Assembly (NCBI RefSeq): GCF_051401765.1
Contig: NW_027480507.1
Location: 682,001 to 746,000 of the forward strand
Reading direction: 5' to 3'
DNA: 64,000 nucleotides
Origin: Calliopsis andreniformis
Lineage: Eukaryota; Arthropoda; Insecta; Hymenoptera; Andrenidae
Below, in pieces: positions 10,385-22,534 of the stretch (position 1 is its first letter; every line of letters begins with the position of its first letter). The translations under genes and the position numbers were made by a program. The notes beneath the pieces are model-generated. The model did not search any database. It saw only the letters and a list, made by a program, of their open reading frames with translations, and was not told the DNA's origin.

Positions 10385-11394
10385 TCAATCTTCAATCCTC
10401 AATCCTCATTCCTCGATCCTCAATCCTCAATCCGCAATCGTCAATCTCCAATCCTGAACACTCAATCTTCAATCCTCAATCCCCAATCCTCAATCCTCAA
10501 TCCTCATTCTTCAATCCTCAATACCCAATCCTCAATCTTCAATCCTCAATCCTCAATCCTGAGTACTCAATCCTCAATCCTCAGTCCTCAGTCTTCAAAC
10601 CTCAATCCTCAACCCTCAGCCCTCATCCTCAATCTTCAATCCTCAATCCTCAATCCTCAATCGAATTTCATCAATTCACAGCTTTCAATCCTCAATGCTC
10701 AATCTTCAACCCTCAATCCTCAGTCCTCAAACCTCAATCCCGAATCCTCAATCCTGAATCCTCAATCTTCAGCCCTCAGTCCTCAACAATCTGTTATCAA
10801 TCCCCAATCCTCAATAGAATATCCCCAATTCACAGTTTTCAATACTCAATACTCAACCTGGAATCTTCAAATCTCTATCCACAAACATCAATTCTCATCA
10901 CTCAACCCTCAACACTCAGTCCCCAATCCTCAATCTTCAATCCTCAATCTTCAACACTCAGTCCCCAATCCTCAATCTTCAATCCTCAATACTCAATCTT
11001 CAATCCTCAGTCCTCAATACTCGATCCTCAATCCTCAATCTTCAATCCTCAATACTCAATCCTCAATCCTCAACCCTCAATCCCGAATCCTCAATCATCA
11101 ATCCTCAACACTCAATCCTCAATCCTCAATTCTCAATCCACAATCCTCAGTCTTCAGTCCTCAAACCTCAATCCTCAACCCTCAGCCCTCATCCATAATC
11201 CTCAATCCTCAACCCACAATCCTCAATCTTCAATCCTCAATACTCAATCTTCAATCCTCAATCCTCAATCGTCAATCTTCAATCCTCAATACTCAATCTT
11301 CAATCCTCAATCCTCAATCCTCAAGCCCCAATCCTCATTCTTCAATCCTCAATCCTCAATCCTCAATCCCCAATACTCAATCTTCAATCCTCAA
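10385..11394 (+). repeat. Heptamer mosaic with CTGTTATC island
   Basis: This mosaic contains the first copy of the island subtype with CTGTTATC (10,783-10,901), preceded by a GAATTTCATC stretch at about 10,660 that recurs near 21,966, 28,610, 41,070, 44,570, 48,068, 51,112 and 58,053. Slip units occur near 10,625 and 11,190. The arrangement foreshadows the 28.0 kb block, whose islands are of the same subtype. Confidence 0.6.
10783..10901 (+). repeat. 119-base island, subtype D (CTGTTATC), representative
   Basis: This subtype has AACAATCTGTTATCAATCCCC. Copies are near 10,871, 28,191, 39,891, 43,391 and 46,891. The last three are in the 3,498-bp units. The first reads ATCCCCAATTC where the others read ATCCTCAATTC. 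Confidence 0.82.
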
Positions 11395-13310
11395 TCCTCA
11401 GTCCTCAAACCTCAATCCCGAATCCTCAATCCTGAATCCTCAATCTTCAGCCCTGAGTCCTCAACAATCAGTTGTCAATCCTCAATCCTCAATAGACTAT
11501 CATCAATTCACAGTTTTCAATACTCAATACTCAACCTGCAATCTTCAAATCTCTATCCACAAACATCAATTATCATCACACAACCCTCAACACTCAGTCC
11601 CCAATCCTCAATATTCAAACCTCAATCCTCAACACTCAGTCCCAGATACTCAATCTTCAATCCCCAATACTCAATCTTCAATCCTCAATCCTCAATCCTC
11701 GATCCTCAATACTCAAACCTCAATACTCAATCTTCAATACTCAATCCTCAATCCTCAATCCTCAATCCTCAATCCTCAATCGTCAGTCTTCAATCCTCAA
11801 TACTCAATCTTCAATCCTCAATCCTCAATCCCCAATCCACAATCTTCAATCCTCAATCCTCAATCCTCAATCCTCAATCCTCAATCTTCAATCCTCAATA
11901 CTCAATCTTCAATCCTCAATCCTCAATCCTCACACCTCAATCCTCATTCTTCAATCCTCAATACCCAATTCTCAATCCTCAATCTTTAATCCTCAATCCC
12001 CAATCCTCAATCCTCAATCCTCAACCTTCAATCCTCAATACTCAATCTGCAATCCTCAATCCTCAATCCTCAATCCTCAATCCTCATACTTCAATCGTCA
12101 ATACCGAATCCTCAATCTTCAATCCTCAATCCTCAATCCTCAATCCTCATCCCTCAATCCTCAATGTTCAATCCTCAATACCCAATCCTCAATCTTCAAT
12201 CCTCAATCCTCAATCCTCAATCCTCAATCCTCAATCCTCAGTCCTCAAACCTCAATCCTGAATCCTCAATCCTGAATCCTCAACCTTCAGCCCTGTGTCC
12301 TCAACGATCAGTTGTCAATCGTCAATATTCAATAGAATATCCTCAATTCACAGTATTTAATACTCAATACTCAATCTGCAATCTTCAGATCAATATCCAC
12401 AAACATCAATTCTCATCACTCAACCCTCAATACTCAGTGCCCAATCCTCAATCTTCAAACCTCAACCCTCAATCCTCAATCCTCAATCATCAATCCTCAA
12501 TCCTCAATTTTCAATCCTCATTCTTCAATCCTCAATACCCAATACTCAATCTTCAATCCTCTATCCTCAATCCTCAATCCTCAATACTCAATTCTCAATC
12601 CTCAGTCCTCAATCCTCAATCCTCAATCCTCAATCCTCAATCGTCAGTCTTCAATCCTCAATACTCAATCTTCAATCCTCAATCCTCAATCCTCACACCT
12701 CAACCCTCATTCTTCAATCCTCAATACCCAATTCACAATCCTCAATCTTTAATCCTCAATCCTCAATCCACAATTCTCAATCCTCAATCCTCAGTCCTCA
12801 GTCCTCAAACCTCAATCCTCAACCCTCATCCCTCATCCTCAATCCTCAATCCTCAATCTTCAATCCTCAATCCTCGAACCTCAATACTCAATCTTCAATA
12901 CTCAATCCTAAATCCTCAATCCTCATTCTTAAATCCTCAATACCCAATCCTCAATCTTCAATCCTCAATCCTCAACCCTCAATTCTCAGTCCTCAATCCT
13001 CAATTTTCAATCCTCATTCTTCAATACTCAATACCCAATACTCAATCTTCAATCCTCAATCCTCAATCCTCAATACTCAATTCTCAATCCTCAATCCTCA
13101 GTCCTCAGTTATCACCGTCAATCCTCAATCTTCAATCCTCAATCGTCAATCTTCAATGCCCAATACTGAATCTTCAATCCTCAGTCCTCAATTCTCAATC
13201 CTCAATCCTCAATCCTCAATCCTAAATCCTCAATCCTCAATCCTCAATAGCCAATCTCCAATCCTGAATACTCAATCTTCAATCCTCAATACTGAACCTT
13301 CAATCCTCAG
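11395..13310 (+). repeat. 1,916-bp tandem unit, copy 1
   Basis: This unit aligns with 13,311-15,240 at offset 1,916. It carries two islands: a GACTATCATC subtype at 11,461-11,579 and a subtype C near 12,300-12,418. Two slip units lie inside (TCATCC near 12,833 and TCACCG near 13,115), and 1,916 is 274 heptamers minus two bases. Rare shared variants such as CAGTTATCACCG confirm the relationship. Confidence 0.85.
11461..11579 (+). repeat. 119-base island, subtype J (GACTATCATC), representative
   Basis: This subtype has CAATAGACTATCATC in place of GAATATC, and mostly TTATCATCAC at its end. Copies are near 11,551, 13,471, 19,141, 21,561, 40,661, 44,161, 47,661, 50,711 and 57,651. From 40,661 rightwards they read CTATCTTCAAACATC and GCTTTC. 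The 21,561 copy (CTATCCTCAAACATC) sits between the older and newer forms. Confidence 0.83.
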
Positions 13311-15240
13311 TCCTCAGTCCTCAAACCTCAATCCCGAATCCTCAATCCTGAATCCTCAATCTTCAGCCCTGAGTCCTCAACAATCAGTTGTCAATCCTCA
13401 ATCCTCAATAGACTATCATCAATTCACAGTTTTCAATACTCAATACTCAACCTGCAATCTTCAAATCTCTATCCACAAACATCAATTATCATCACACAAC
13501 CCTCAACACTCAGTCCCCAATCCTCAATATTCAAACCTCAATCCTCAACCCTCAGTCCCAGATACTCAATCTTCAATCCCCAATACTCAATCTTCAATCC
13601 TCAATCCTCAATCCTCGATCCTCAATACTCAAACCTCAATACTCAATCTTCAATACTCAATCCTCAATCCTCAATCCTCAATCCTCAATCCTCAATCGTC
13701 AGTCTTCAATCCTCAATACTCAATCTTCAATCCTCAATCCTCAATCCCCAATCCTCAATCTTCAATCCTCAATCCTCAATCCTCAATCCTCAATCCTCAA
13801 TCTTCAATCCTCAATACTCAATCTTCAATCCTCAATCCTCAATCCTCACACCTCAATCCTCATTCTTCAATCCTCAATACCCAATTCTCAATCCTCAATC
13901 TTTAATCCTCAATCCCCAATCCTCAATCCTCAATCCTCAACCTTCAATCCTCAATACTCAATCTGCAATCCTCAATCCTCAATCCTCAATCCTCAATCCT
14001 CATACTTCAATCGTCAATACCGAATCCTCAATCTTCAATCCTCAATCCTCAATCCTCAATCCTCATCCCTCAATCCTCAATGTTCAATCCTCAATACCCA
14101 ATCCTCAATCTTCAATCCTCAATCCTCAATCCTCAATCCTCAATCCTCAATCCTCAGTCCTCAAACCTCAATCCTGAATCCTCAATCCTGAATCCTCAAC
14201 CTTCAGCCCTGTGTCCTCAACGATCAGTTGTCAATCGTCAATATTCAATAGAATATCCTCAATTCACAGTTTTTAATACTCAATACTCAATCTGCAATCT
14301 TCAGATCAATATCCACAAACATCAATTCTCATCACTCAACCCTCAATACTCAGTGCCCAATCCTCAATCTTCAAACCTCAACCCTCAATCCTCAATCCTC
14401 AATCATCAATCCTCAATCCTCAATTTTCAATCCTCATTCTTCAATCCTCAATACCCAATACTCAATCTTCAATCCTCTATCCTCAATCCTCAATCCTCAA
14501 TACTCAATTCTCAATCCTCAGTCCTCAATCCTCAATCCTCAATCCTCAATCCTCAATCGTCAGTCTTCAATCCTCAATACTCAATCTTCAATCCTCAATC
14601 CTCAATCCTCACACCTCAACACTCATTCTTCAATCCTCAATACCCAATTCACAATCCTCAATCTTTAATCCTCAATCCTCAATCCACAATTCTCAATCCT
14701 CAATCCTCAGTCCTCAGTCCTCAAACCTCAATCCTCAACCCTCATCCCTCATCCTCAATCCTCAATCCTCAATCTTCAATCCTCAATCCTCAAACCTCAA
14801 TACTCAATCTTCAATACTCAATCCTAAATCCTCAATCCTCATTCTTAAATCCTCAATACCCAATCCTCAATCTTCAATCCTCAATCCTCAACCCTCAATT
14901 CTCAATCCTCAATCCTCAATTTTCAATCCTCATTCTTCAATACTCAATACCCAATACTCAATCTTCAATCCTCAATCCTCAATCCTCAATACTCAATTCT
15001 CAATCCTCAATCCTCAGTCCTCAGTTATCACCGTCAATCCTCAATCTTCAATCCTCAATCGTCAATCTTCAATGCCCAATACTGAATCTTCAATCCTCAG
15101 TCCTCAATTCTCAATCCTCAATCCTCAATCCTCAATCCTAAATCCTCAATCCTCAATCCTCAATCCTCAATAGCCAATCTCCAATCCTGAATACTCAATC
15201 TTCAATCCTCAATACTGAACCTTCAATCCTCAGTCCTCAG
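13311..15240 (+). repeat. 1,916-bp tandem unit, copy 2
   Basis: This is the second copy of 11,395-13,310. It has one extra heptamer near 15,160. Few point differences are visible (AACACTC against AACCCTC near 14,620, TCAAACC against TCGAACC near 14,785). At its right edge the sequence switches to a subtype-B island with a one-base loss at 15,328. Confidence 0.85.
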
Positions 15241-16707
15241 TCCTCAAACCTCAATCCCGAATCCTCAATCCTGAATCATCAATCTTCAGCCCGCAGTGCT
15301 CAACAATCAGTTGTGAATACCCAATCCTCATAGAATATCCTCAATTCACAGTTTTCGATACTCAATACTCAATCTGGAATCTTCAGATCTCTATCCACAA
15401 ACATCAATTCTCATCACTCAACCATCAATACTCAGTCCCCAATCCTCAATCTTCAAACCTCAATCCTCAATCCTCAATCGTCAATCTTCAATCCTCAATA
15501 CTCAATCTTCAATCCTCATTCCTCAGCCCTCAATCCTCAATCCTCATTCTTCAATCCTCAATACCCAATCCTCAATCTTCAATTCTCAATCCTCAATCCT
15601 CAATTCTTAAATCCTCAATCCTCAATTTTCAATCCTCATTCTTCAATCCTCAATACCCAATACTCAATCTTCAATCCTCAATCCTCAATCCTCAACACTC
15701 AATTCTCAATCCTCAATCCTCAGTCCTCAGTCCTCACCGTCAATCCTCAATCTTCAATCCTCAATCGTCAATCTTCAATGCTGAATACACAATCTTCAAT
15801 CCTCAGTCCTCAATCCTCAATCCTCAATCCTCAATCCTCAATCCTCAATCCTCAATCCTCAATCCTCAATCGTCAGTCTGCAATCCTCAATACTCAATCT
15901 TCAATCCTCAATCCTCAATCCTCACACCTCAACCCTCATTCTTCAATCCTCAATACCCAATTCACAATCGTCAATCTTTAATCCACAATTCTCAATCCTC
16001 AATCCTCAGTCCTCAGTCCTCAAACCTCAACCCTCAACCCTCAGCCCTCATCCTCAATCCTCAATCCTCAATCCTCAATCCTCAATCCTCAACCTTCAAT
16101 CCTCAATACTCAATCTGCAATCCTCAATCCTCAATCCTCAATCCTCAATACTCATACTTCAATCGTCAATACCGAATCCTCAATCTTCAATCCTCAATCC
16201 TCAATCCTCAATCCTCATCCCTCAATCCCCAATGTTCAATCCTCAATACACAATCCTCAATCTTCAATCCTCAATCCTCAATCCTCAGTCCTCAATCCTC
16301 AATCCTCAGTCCCCAAAACCTCAATCCTGAATCCTCAATCCTGAATCCTCAACCTTCAGCCCTGAGACCTCAACGATCAGTTGTCAATCCTCAATATTCA
16401 ATAGAATATCCTCAATTCACAGTTTTCAACACTCAATACTCAATCTGCAATCTTCAGATCAATATCCACAAACATCAATTCTCATCACTCAACCGTCAAT
16501 ACTCAGTGCCCAATCCTCAATCTTCAAACCTCAACCCTCAATCCTCAATCCTCAATCATCAATCCTCAATCCTCAATCCTCAATCCTCAATCCTCAATCG
16601 TCAATCTTCAGTCCTCAATACTCAATCTTCAATCATCAATCCTCAATCCTCAAGCCCCAATCCTCATTCTTCAATCCTCAATCCTCAATCCTCAATCCTC
16701 AATCCTC
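15241..16707 (+). repeat. Heptamer mosaic with damaged island
   Basis: This mosaic holds a subtype-B island at 15,300-15,417 that is 118 bases long because one heptamer reads TCATAG instead of seven bases (15,328-15,333). It also holds a subtype-C island near 16,370-16,490. About 15,170-15,980 resembles 17,715-18,590. Two eight-base units occur: TCAATTCT near 15,600 and CCAAAACC at 16,313-16,320. These are among the very few +1 phase changes in the window. Confidence 0.65.
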
Positions 16708-17690
16708 AATCCACAATCCTCAATCCTCAGACCTCAAACCTCAATCCTGAGTCCTCAATCCTGAATCGTCAAACTTCAGACCTGAGTCCTCAACAATCAG
16801 TTGTCAATCCTCAATCCTCAAAAGAATATCATCAATTCACAGTTTTCAATACGCAATACTCAACCTGCAATCTTCAAATCTCTATCCACAAACATCAATT
16901 CTCATCACTCAACCCTCAACACTCAGTACCCAATCCTCAATCTTCAATCCTCAATCTTCAACACTCAGTCCCCAATCCTCAATCTTCAATCCTCAATACT
17001 CAATCTTCAATCCTCAATCCTCAATATTCGATCCTCAATCCTCAATCCTCAATCGTCAATCTCCAATCGTGAATACTCAATCTTCAATCCTCAATACTCA
17101 ATCTTCAATCCTCAATCCTCAGTCCTCAAACCTCAATCCCGAATCCTCAATCCTGAAACCTCAATCTTCAGCCGTCAGTCCTCTACAATCAGCTGTCAAT
17201 CCCCGATCCTCAATAGAATATCCTCAATTCACAGTTTTCAATACTCAATACTCAATCTGCAATCTCCAGATCTCTATCCACAAACATCAATTCTTATTAC
17301 TCAACTCTCAATACTCAGTCCCCAATCCTCAATCTTCAAACCTCAATCCTCAATCCTGAATCCTCAATCCTCAATCATCAATCCTCAATACTCAATCTTC
17401 AATCCTCAACCCTCAATCCTGAATCCTCAATCATCAATCCTCAACACTCAATCCTCAATCCTCAATCGTCAATCTTCAATCCTCAATACTCAATCTTCAA
17501 TCCGCAATCCTCAATCCTAAATCCTCAATCCTCATTCTTCAATCCTCAATACCCAATCCTCAATCTTCAATCCTCAATCCTCAACCCTCAATTCTCAATC
17601 CTCAATCCTCAATTTTCAATCCTCATTCTTCAATACTCAATACCCAATACTCAATCTTCAATCCTCAGTCCTCAATTCTCAATCCTCAAT
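16708..17690 (+). repeat. Duplicated segment S, right copy
   Basis: This is the second copy of 6,685-7,590 with a 98-base (14-heptamer) extra block near 17,010-17,110 containing CAATCGTGAATAC. Part of it is duplicated again at 19,094 onward, with the offset of 2,264 described in the next entries. Confidence 0.78.
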
Positions 17691-18228
17691 CCTCAATCCT
17701 CAATCCTCAATCCTCAATCGCCAATCTCCAATCCTGAATACTCAATCTTCAATCCTCAATACTCAACCTTCAATCCTCAGTCCTCAGTCCTCAAACCTCA
17801 ATCCCGAATCCTCAACCCTGAATCCTCAATCTTCAGCCCGCAGTGCTCAACAATCGGTTGTGAATACCCAATCCTCAATTCACAGTTTTCGATACTCAAT
17901 ACTCAATCTGGAATCTTCAGATCTCTATCCACAAACATCAATTCTCATCACTCAACCATCAATACTCAGTCCCCAATCCTCAATCTTCAAACCTCAATCC
18001 TCAATCCTGAATCGTCAATCTTCAATCCTCAATACTCAATCTTCAATCCTCAATCCTCAGCCCTCAATCCTCAATCCTCATTCTTCAATCCTCAATACCC
18101 AATCCTCAATCTTCAATCCTCAATCCTCAATCCTCAATTCTCAATCCTCAATCCTCAATTTTCAATACTCATTCTTCAATCCTCAATACCCAATACTCAA
18201 TCTTCAATCCTCAATCCTCAATCCTCAA
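16830..18228 (+). repeat. 2,264-bp offset repeat K, copy 1
   Basis: This repeat aligns with 19,094-20,492 at a constant offset of 2,264. Landmarks are CAATCGTGAATAC (17,066 and 19,330) and the subtype-B island at 17,847-17,951. That island is only 105 bases because two heptamers (TCAATGG and AATATCC) are missing; the same loss appears in copy 2, so it predates the duplication. Confidence 0.82.
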
Positions 18229-18279
18229 TACTCAATTCTCAATCCTCAATCCTCAGTCCTCAGTCCTCACCGTCAATCC

Positions 18280-19205
18280 TCAATCCTCAATCCTCAATAC
18301 TCAATTCTCAATCTTCAATCCTCAGTCCTCAGTCCTCACCGTCAATCCTCAATCTTCAATCCTCACTCGTCAATCTTCAATGCTCAATACTCAATCTTCA
18401 ATCCTCAGTCCTCAATTCTCAATCCTCAATCCTCAATCCACCATCCTCAATCCTCAATTCTCAATCCTCAATACTCAATCGTCAATCTTCAATCCTCAAT
18501 ACTCAATCTTCAATCCTCAATCCTCAATCCTCAATCCTCACACCTCAACACTCATTCTTCAATCCTCAATACCCAATTCACAATCGTCAATCTTTAATCC
18601 TCAATCCTCAATCCACAATTCTCAATCCTCAATCCTCAGTCCTCAGTCCTCAAACCTCAATCCTCAACCCTCAATACTCAATCTTCAATCCTCAATCCTC
18701 AATCCTCACACCTCAATCCTCATTCTTCAATCCTCAATACCCAATTCTCAATCCTCAATCTTTAATCCTCAATCCTCAATCCTCAATCCTCATTCCTCAA
18801 CCTTCAATCCTCAATACTCAATCTGCAATCCTCAATCCTCAATCCTCAACCCTCAATCCTCATACTTCAATCGTCAATACCGAATCCTCAATCTTCAATC
18901 CTCAATCCTCAATGCTCAAGCCCCAATCCTCATTCTTCAATCCTCAATCCTCAATCCTATCCTCAATACTCAATCTTCAATCCTCAATCCTCAGTCCTCA
19001 AACCTCAATCCCGAATCCTCAATCCTGAATCCTCAATCTTCAGCCCTGAGTCCTCAACAATCGGTTGTCAATCCTCAATCCTCAATAGACTATCATCAAT
19101 TCACAGTTTTCAATACGCAATACTCAACCTGCAATCTTCAAATCTCTATCCACAAACATCAATTCTCATCACTCAACCCTCAACACTCAGTACCCAATCC
19201 TCAAC
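18280..19205 (+). repeat. 2,418-bp offset repeat L, copy 1
   Basis: This repeat aligns with 20,698-21,623 at offset 2,418. Landmarks are AATACTCAATTCTCAATC (18,298 and 20,716) and CAGTACCCAATCC (19,188 and 21,606). It contains a TATCC five-base unit near 18,958 and a GACTATCATC island near 19,150. Its end overlaps the start of the second K copy. Confidence 0.8.
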
Positions 19206-20492
19206 CTTCAATCCTCAATCTTCAACACTCAGTCCCCAATCCTCAATCTTCAATCCTCAATACTCAATCTTCAATCCTCAATCCTCAATATTCGATCCTC
19301 AATCCTCAATCCTCAATCGTCAATCTCCAATCGTGAATACTCAATCTTCAATCCTCAATACTCAATCTTCAATCCTCAATCCTCAGTCCTCAAACCTCAA
19401 TCCCGAATCCTCAATCCTGAAACCTCAATCTTCAGCCGTCAGTCCTCTACAATCAGTTGTCAATCCCCGATCCTCAATAGAATATCCTCAATTCACAGTT
19501 TTCAATACTCAATACTCAATCTGCAATCTCCAGATCTCTATCCACAAACATCAATTCTTATTACTCAACTCTCAATACTCAGTCCCCAATCCTCAATCTT
19601 CAAACCTCAATCCTCAATCCTGAATCCTCAATCCTCAATCATCAATCCTCAATACTCAATCTTCAATCCTCAACCCTCAATCCTGAATCCTCAATCATCA
19701 ATCCTCAACACTCAATCCTCAATCCTCAATCGTCAATCTTCAATCCTCAATACTCAATCTTCAATCCGCAATCCTCAATCCTAAATCCTCAATCCTCATT
19801 CTTCAATCCTCAATACCCAATCCTCAATCTTCAATCCTCAATCCTCAACCCTCAATTCTCAATCCTCAATCCTCAATTTTCAATCCTCATTCTTCAATAC
19901 TCAATACCCAATACTCAATCTTCAATCCTCAGTCCTCAATTCTCAATCCTCAATCCTCAATCCTCAATCCTCAATCCTCAATCGCCAATCTCCAATCCTG
20001 AATACTCAATCTTCAATCCTCAATACTCAACCTTCAATCCTCAGTTCTCAGTCCTCAAACCTCAATCCCGAATCCTCAACCCTGAATCCTCAATCTTCAG
20101 CCCGCAGTGCTCAACAATCAGTTGTGAATACCCAATCCTCAATTCACAGTTTTCGATACTCAATACTCAATCTGGAATCTTCAGATCTCTATCCACAAAC
20201 ATCAATTCTCATCACTCAACCATCAATACTCAGTCCCCAATCCTCAATCTTCAAACCTCAATCCTCAATCCTGAATCGTCAATCTTCAATCCTCAATACT
20301 CAATCTTCAATCCTCAATCCTCAGCCCTCAATCCTCAATCCACATTCTTCAATCCTCAATACCCAATCCTCAATCTTCAATCCTCAATCCTCAATCCTCA
20401 ATTCTCAATCCTCAATCCTCAATTTTCAATACTCATTCTTCAATCCTCAATACCCAATACTCAATCTTCAATCCTCAATCCTCAATCCTCAA
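19094..20492 (+). repeat. 2,264-bp offset repeat K, copy 2
   Basis: This is the second copy of 16,830-18,228 and shares the 14-base loss inside its subtype-B island (near 20,111-20,215). Few differences are visible: CATTC against ACATTC near 20,342, and CAGTTCTC against CAGTCCTC near 20,043. Confidence 0.82.
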
Positions 20493-20697
20493 TCCTCAAT
20501 CCTCAATCCTCAATCCTCAGTCCTAAATCCTCAATCCTCAGTCCTCAGTCCTCAAACCTGAATCCTCAACCCTCAGCCCCCATCCTCAATCCTCAATCCT
20601 CAACCCTCAATCCTCAATCCTCAATACTCAATCCTCAATCCTCAATTTTCAATCGTCATTCTTCAACCCTCAATACCCAATACTCAATCTTCAATCC

Positions 20698-21623
20698 TCA
20701 ATCCTCAATCCTCAATACTCAATTCTCAATCTTCAATCCTCAGTCCTCAGTCCTCACCGTCAATCCTCAATCTTCAATCCTCACTCGTCAATCTTCAATG
20801 CTCAATACTCAATCTTCAATCCTCAGTCCTCAATTCTCAATCCTCAATCCTCAATCCACCATCCTCAATCCTCAATTCTCAATCCTCAATACTCAATCGT
20901 CAATCTTCAATCCTCAATACTCAATCTTCAATCCTCAATCCTCAATCCTCAATCCTCACACCTCAACACTCATTCTTCAATCCTCAATACCCAATTCACA
21001 ATCGTCAATCTTTAATCCTCAATCCTCAATCCACAATTCTCAATCCTCAATCCTCAGTCCTCAGTCCTCAAACCTCAATCCTCAACCCTCAATACTCAAT
21101 CTTCAATCCTCAATCCTCAATCCTCACACCTCAATCCTCATTCTTCAATCCTCAATACCCAATTCTCAATCCTCAATCTTTAATCCTCAATCCTCAATCC
21201 TCAATCCTCATTCCTCAACCTTCAATCCTCAATACTCAATCTGCAATCCTCAATCCTCAATCCTCAACCCTCAATCCTCATACTTCAATCGTCAATACCG
21301 AATCCTCAATCTTCAATCCTCAATCCTCAATCCTCAAGCCCCAATCCTCATTCTTCAATCCTCAATCCTCAATCCTATCCTCAATACTCAATCTTCAATC
21401 CTCAATCCTCAGTCCTCAAACCTCAATCCCGAATCCTCAATCCTGAATCCTCAATCTTCAGCCCTGAGTCCTCAACAATCGGTTGTCAATCCTCAATCCT
21501 CAATAGACTATCATCAATTCACAGTTTTCAATACTCAATACTCAACCTGCAATCTTCAAATCTCTATCCTCAAACATCAATTATCATCACTCAACCCTCA
21601 ACACTCAGTACCCAATCCTCAAT
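20698..21623 (+). repeat. 2,418-bp offset repeat L, copy 2
   Basis: This is the second copy of 18,280-19,205. A partial third copy of its middle part lies at about 22,535-22,880. The island at its right end reads CCTCAAACATC in place of CCACAAACATC, and TTATCATCAC. Confidence 0.8.
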
Positions 21624-22285
21624 ATTCAAACCTCAATCCTCAACACTCAGTCCCAAATCCTCAATCTTCAATCCTCAATACTCAATCTTCAATCCTCAAT
21701 CCTCAATCCTCGATCCTCTATACTCAATCCTCAATCGTCTATCTCCAATCCTGAGCACCCAATCTTCAATCCTCAATCCTCAATCCTCAATCCTCAATCC
21801 TCAATCCTCATTCTTCAATCCTCAATACCCAATCCTCAATCTTCAATCCTCAATCCTCAATACTGAATACTCAATCCTCAATCCTCAGTCCTCAGTCCTC
21901 AAACCTCAATCCTCAACCCTCAGCCCTCATCCTCAATCCTCAATCCTCAATCCTCAATCCTCAATAGAATTTCATCAATTCACAGTCTTCAATCCTCAAT
22001 GCTCAATCTTCAACCCTCAATCCTCAGTCCTCAAACCTCAATCCCGAATCCTCAATCCTGAATCCTCAATCTTCAGCCCTCAGTGCTCAACAATCAGTTG
22101 TGAATACCCAATCCTCAATGGAATATCCTCAATTCACAGTTTTCAATACTCAATACTCAATCTGGAGTCTTCAGAGCTCTATCCACAAACATCAATTCTC
22201 ATCACTCTACCATCAATACTCAGTCCCCAATCCACAATCTGCAAACCTCAAACCCCAATCCTCAATCCTCAATCCTCAATCCTCA
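21310..22285 (+). repeat. Segment Q, source-like copy of 40,415-41,390
   Basis: This segment aligns with 40,415-41,390 at offset 19,105. Landmarks are AAGCCCCAATCC (21,336 and 40,441), GAGCACCC (21,753 and 40,858) and ATGGAA (22,118 and 41,223). It links the left mosaic to the 3,498-bp units on the right: part of each 3,498-bp unit descends from sequence like this. It holds a GACTATCATC island near 21,560 and a subtype-B island near 22,180. Confidence 0.78.
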
Positions 22286-22534
22286 ATCTTCAATCCTCAG
22301 TACTCAGTCTTCAATCCTCAACCCTCAATCCTCAATCTTCAATCCTCAATCCTCAAACCTCAATACTCAATCTTCAATACTCAATCCTCAATCCTCAATC
22401 CTCAATCCTCAATCCTCAATCGTCAGTCTTCAATACTTAATGCTCAATCTTCAATCCTCAATCCTCAATCCCCAATCCTCAATCTTCAATCCTCAATCCT
22501 CAATCCTCAATCCTCAATCCTCAATCCTCAATCT

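Noticed and set aside
10783..10901. Short palindrome ACAA-TCAG-TTGT at the island start as a recombination site
   Set aside because: The arms are only four bases and several subtypes lack it (CTGTTATC, GTCGAC, CATTTGTC), so it is not required for duplication.
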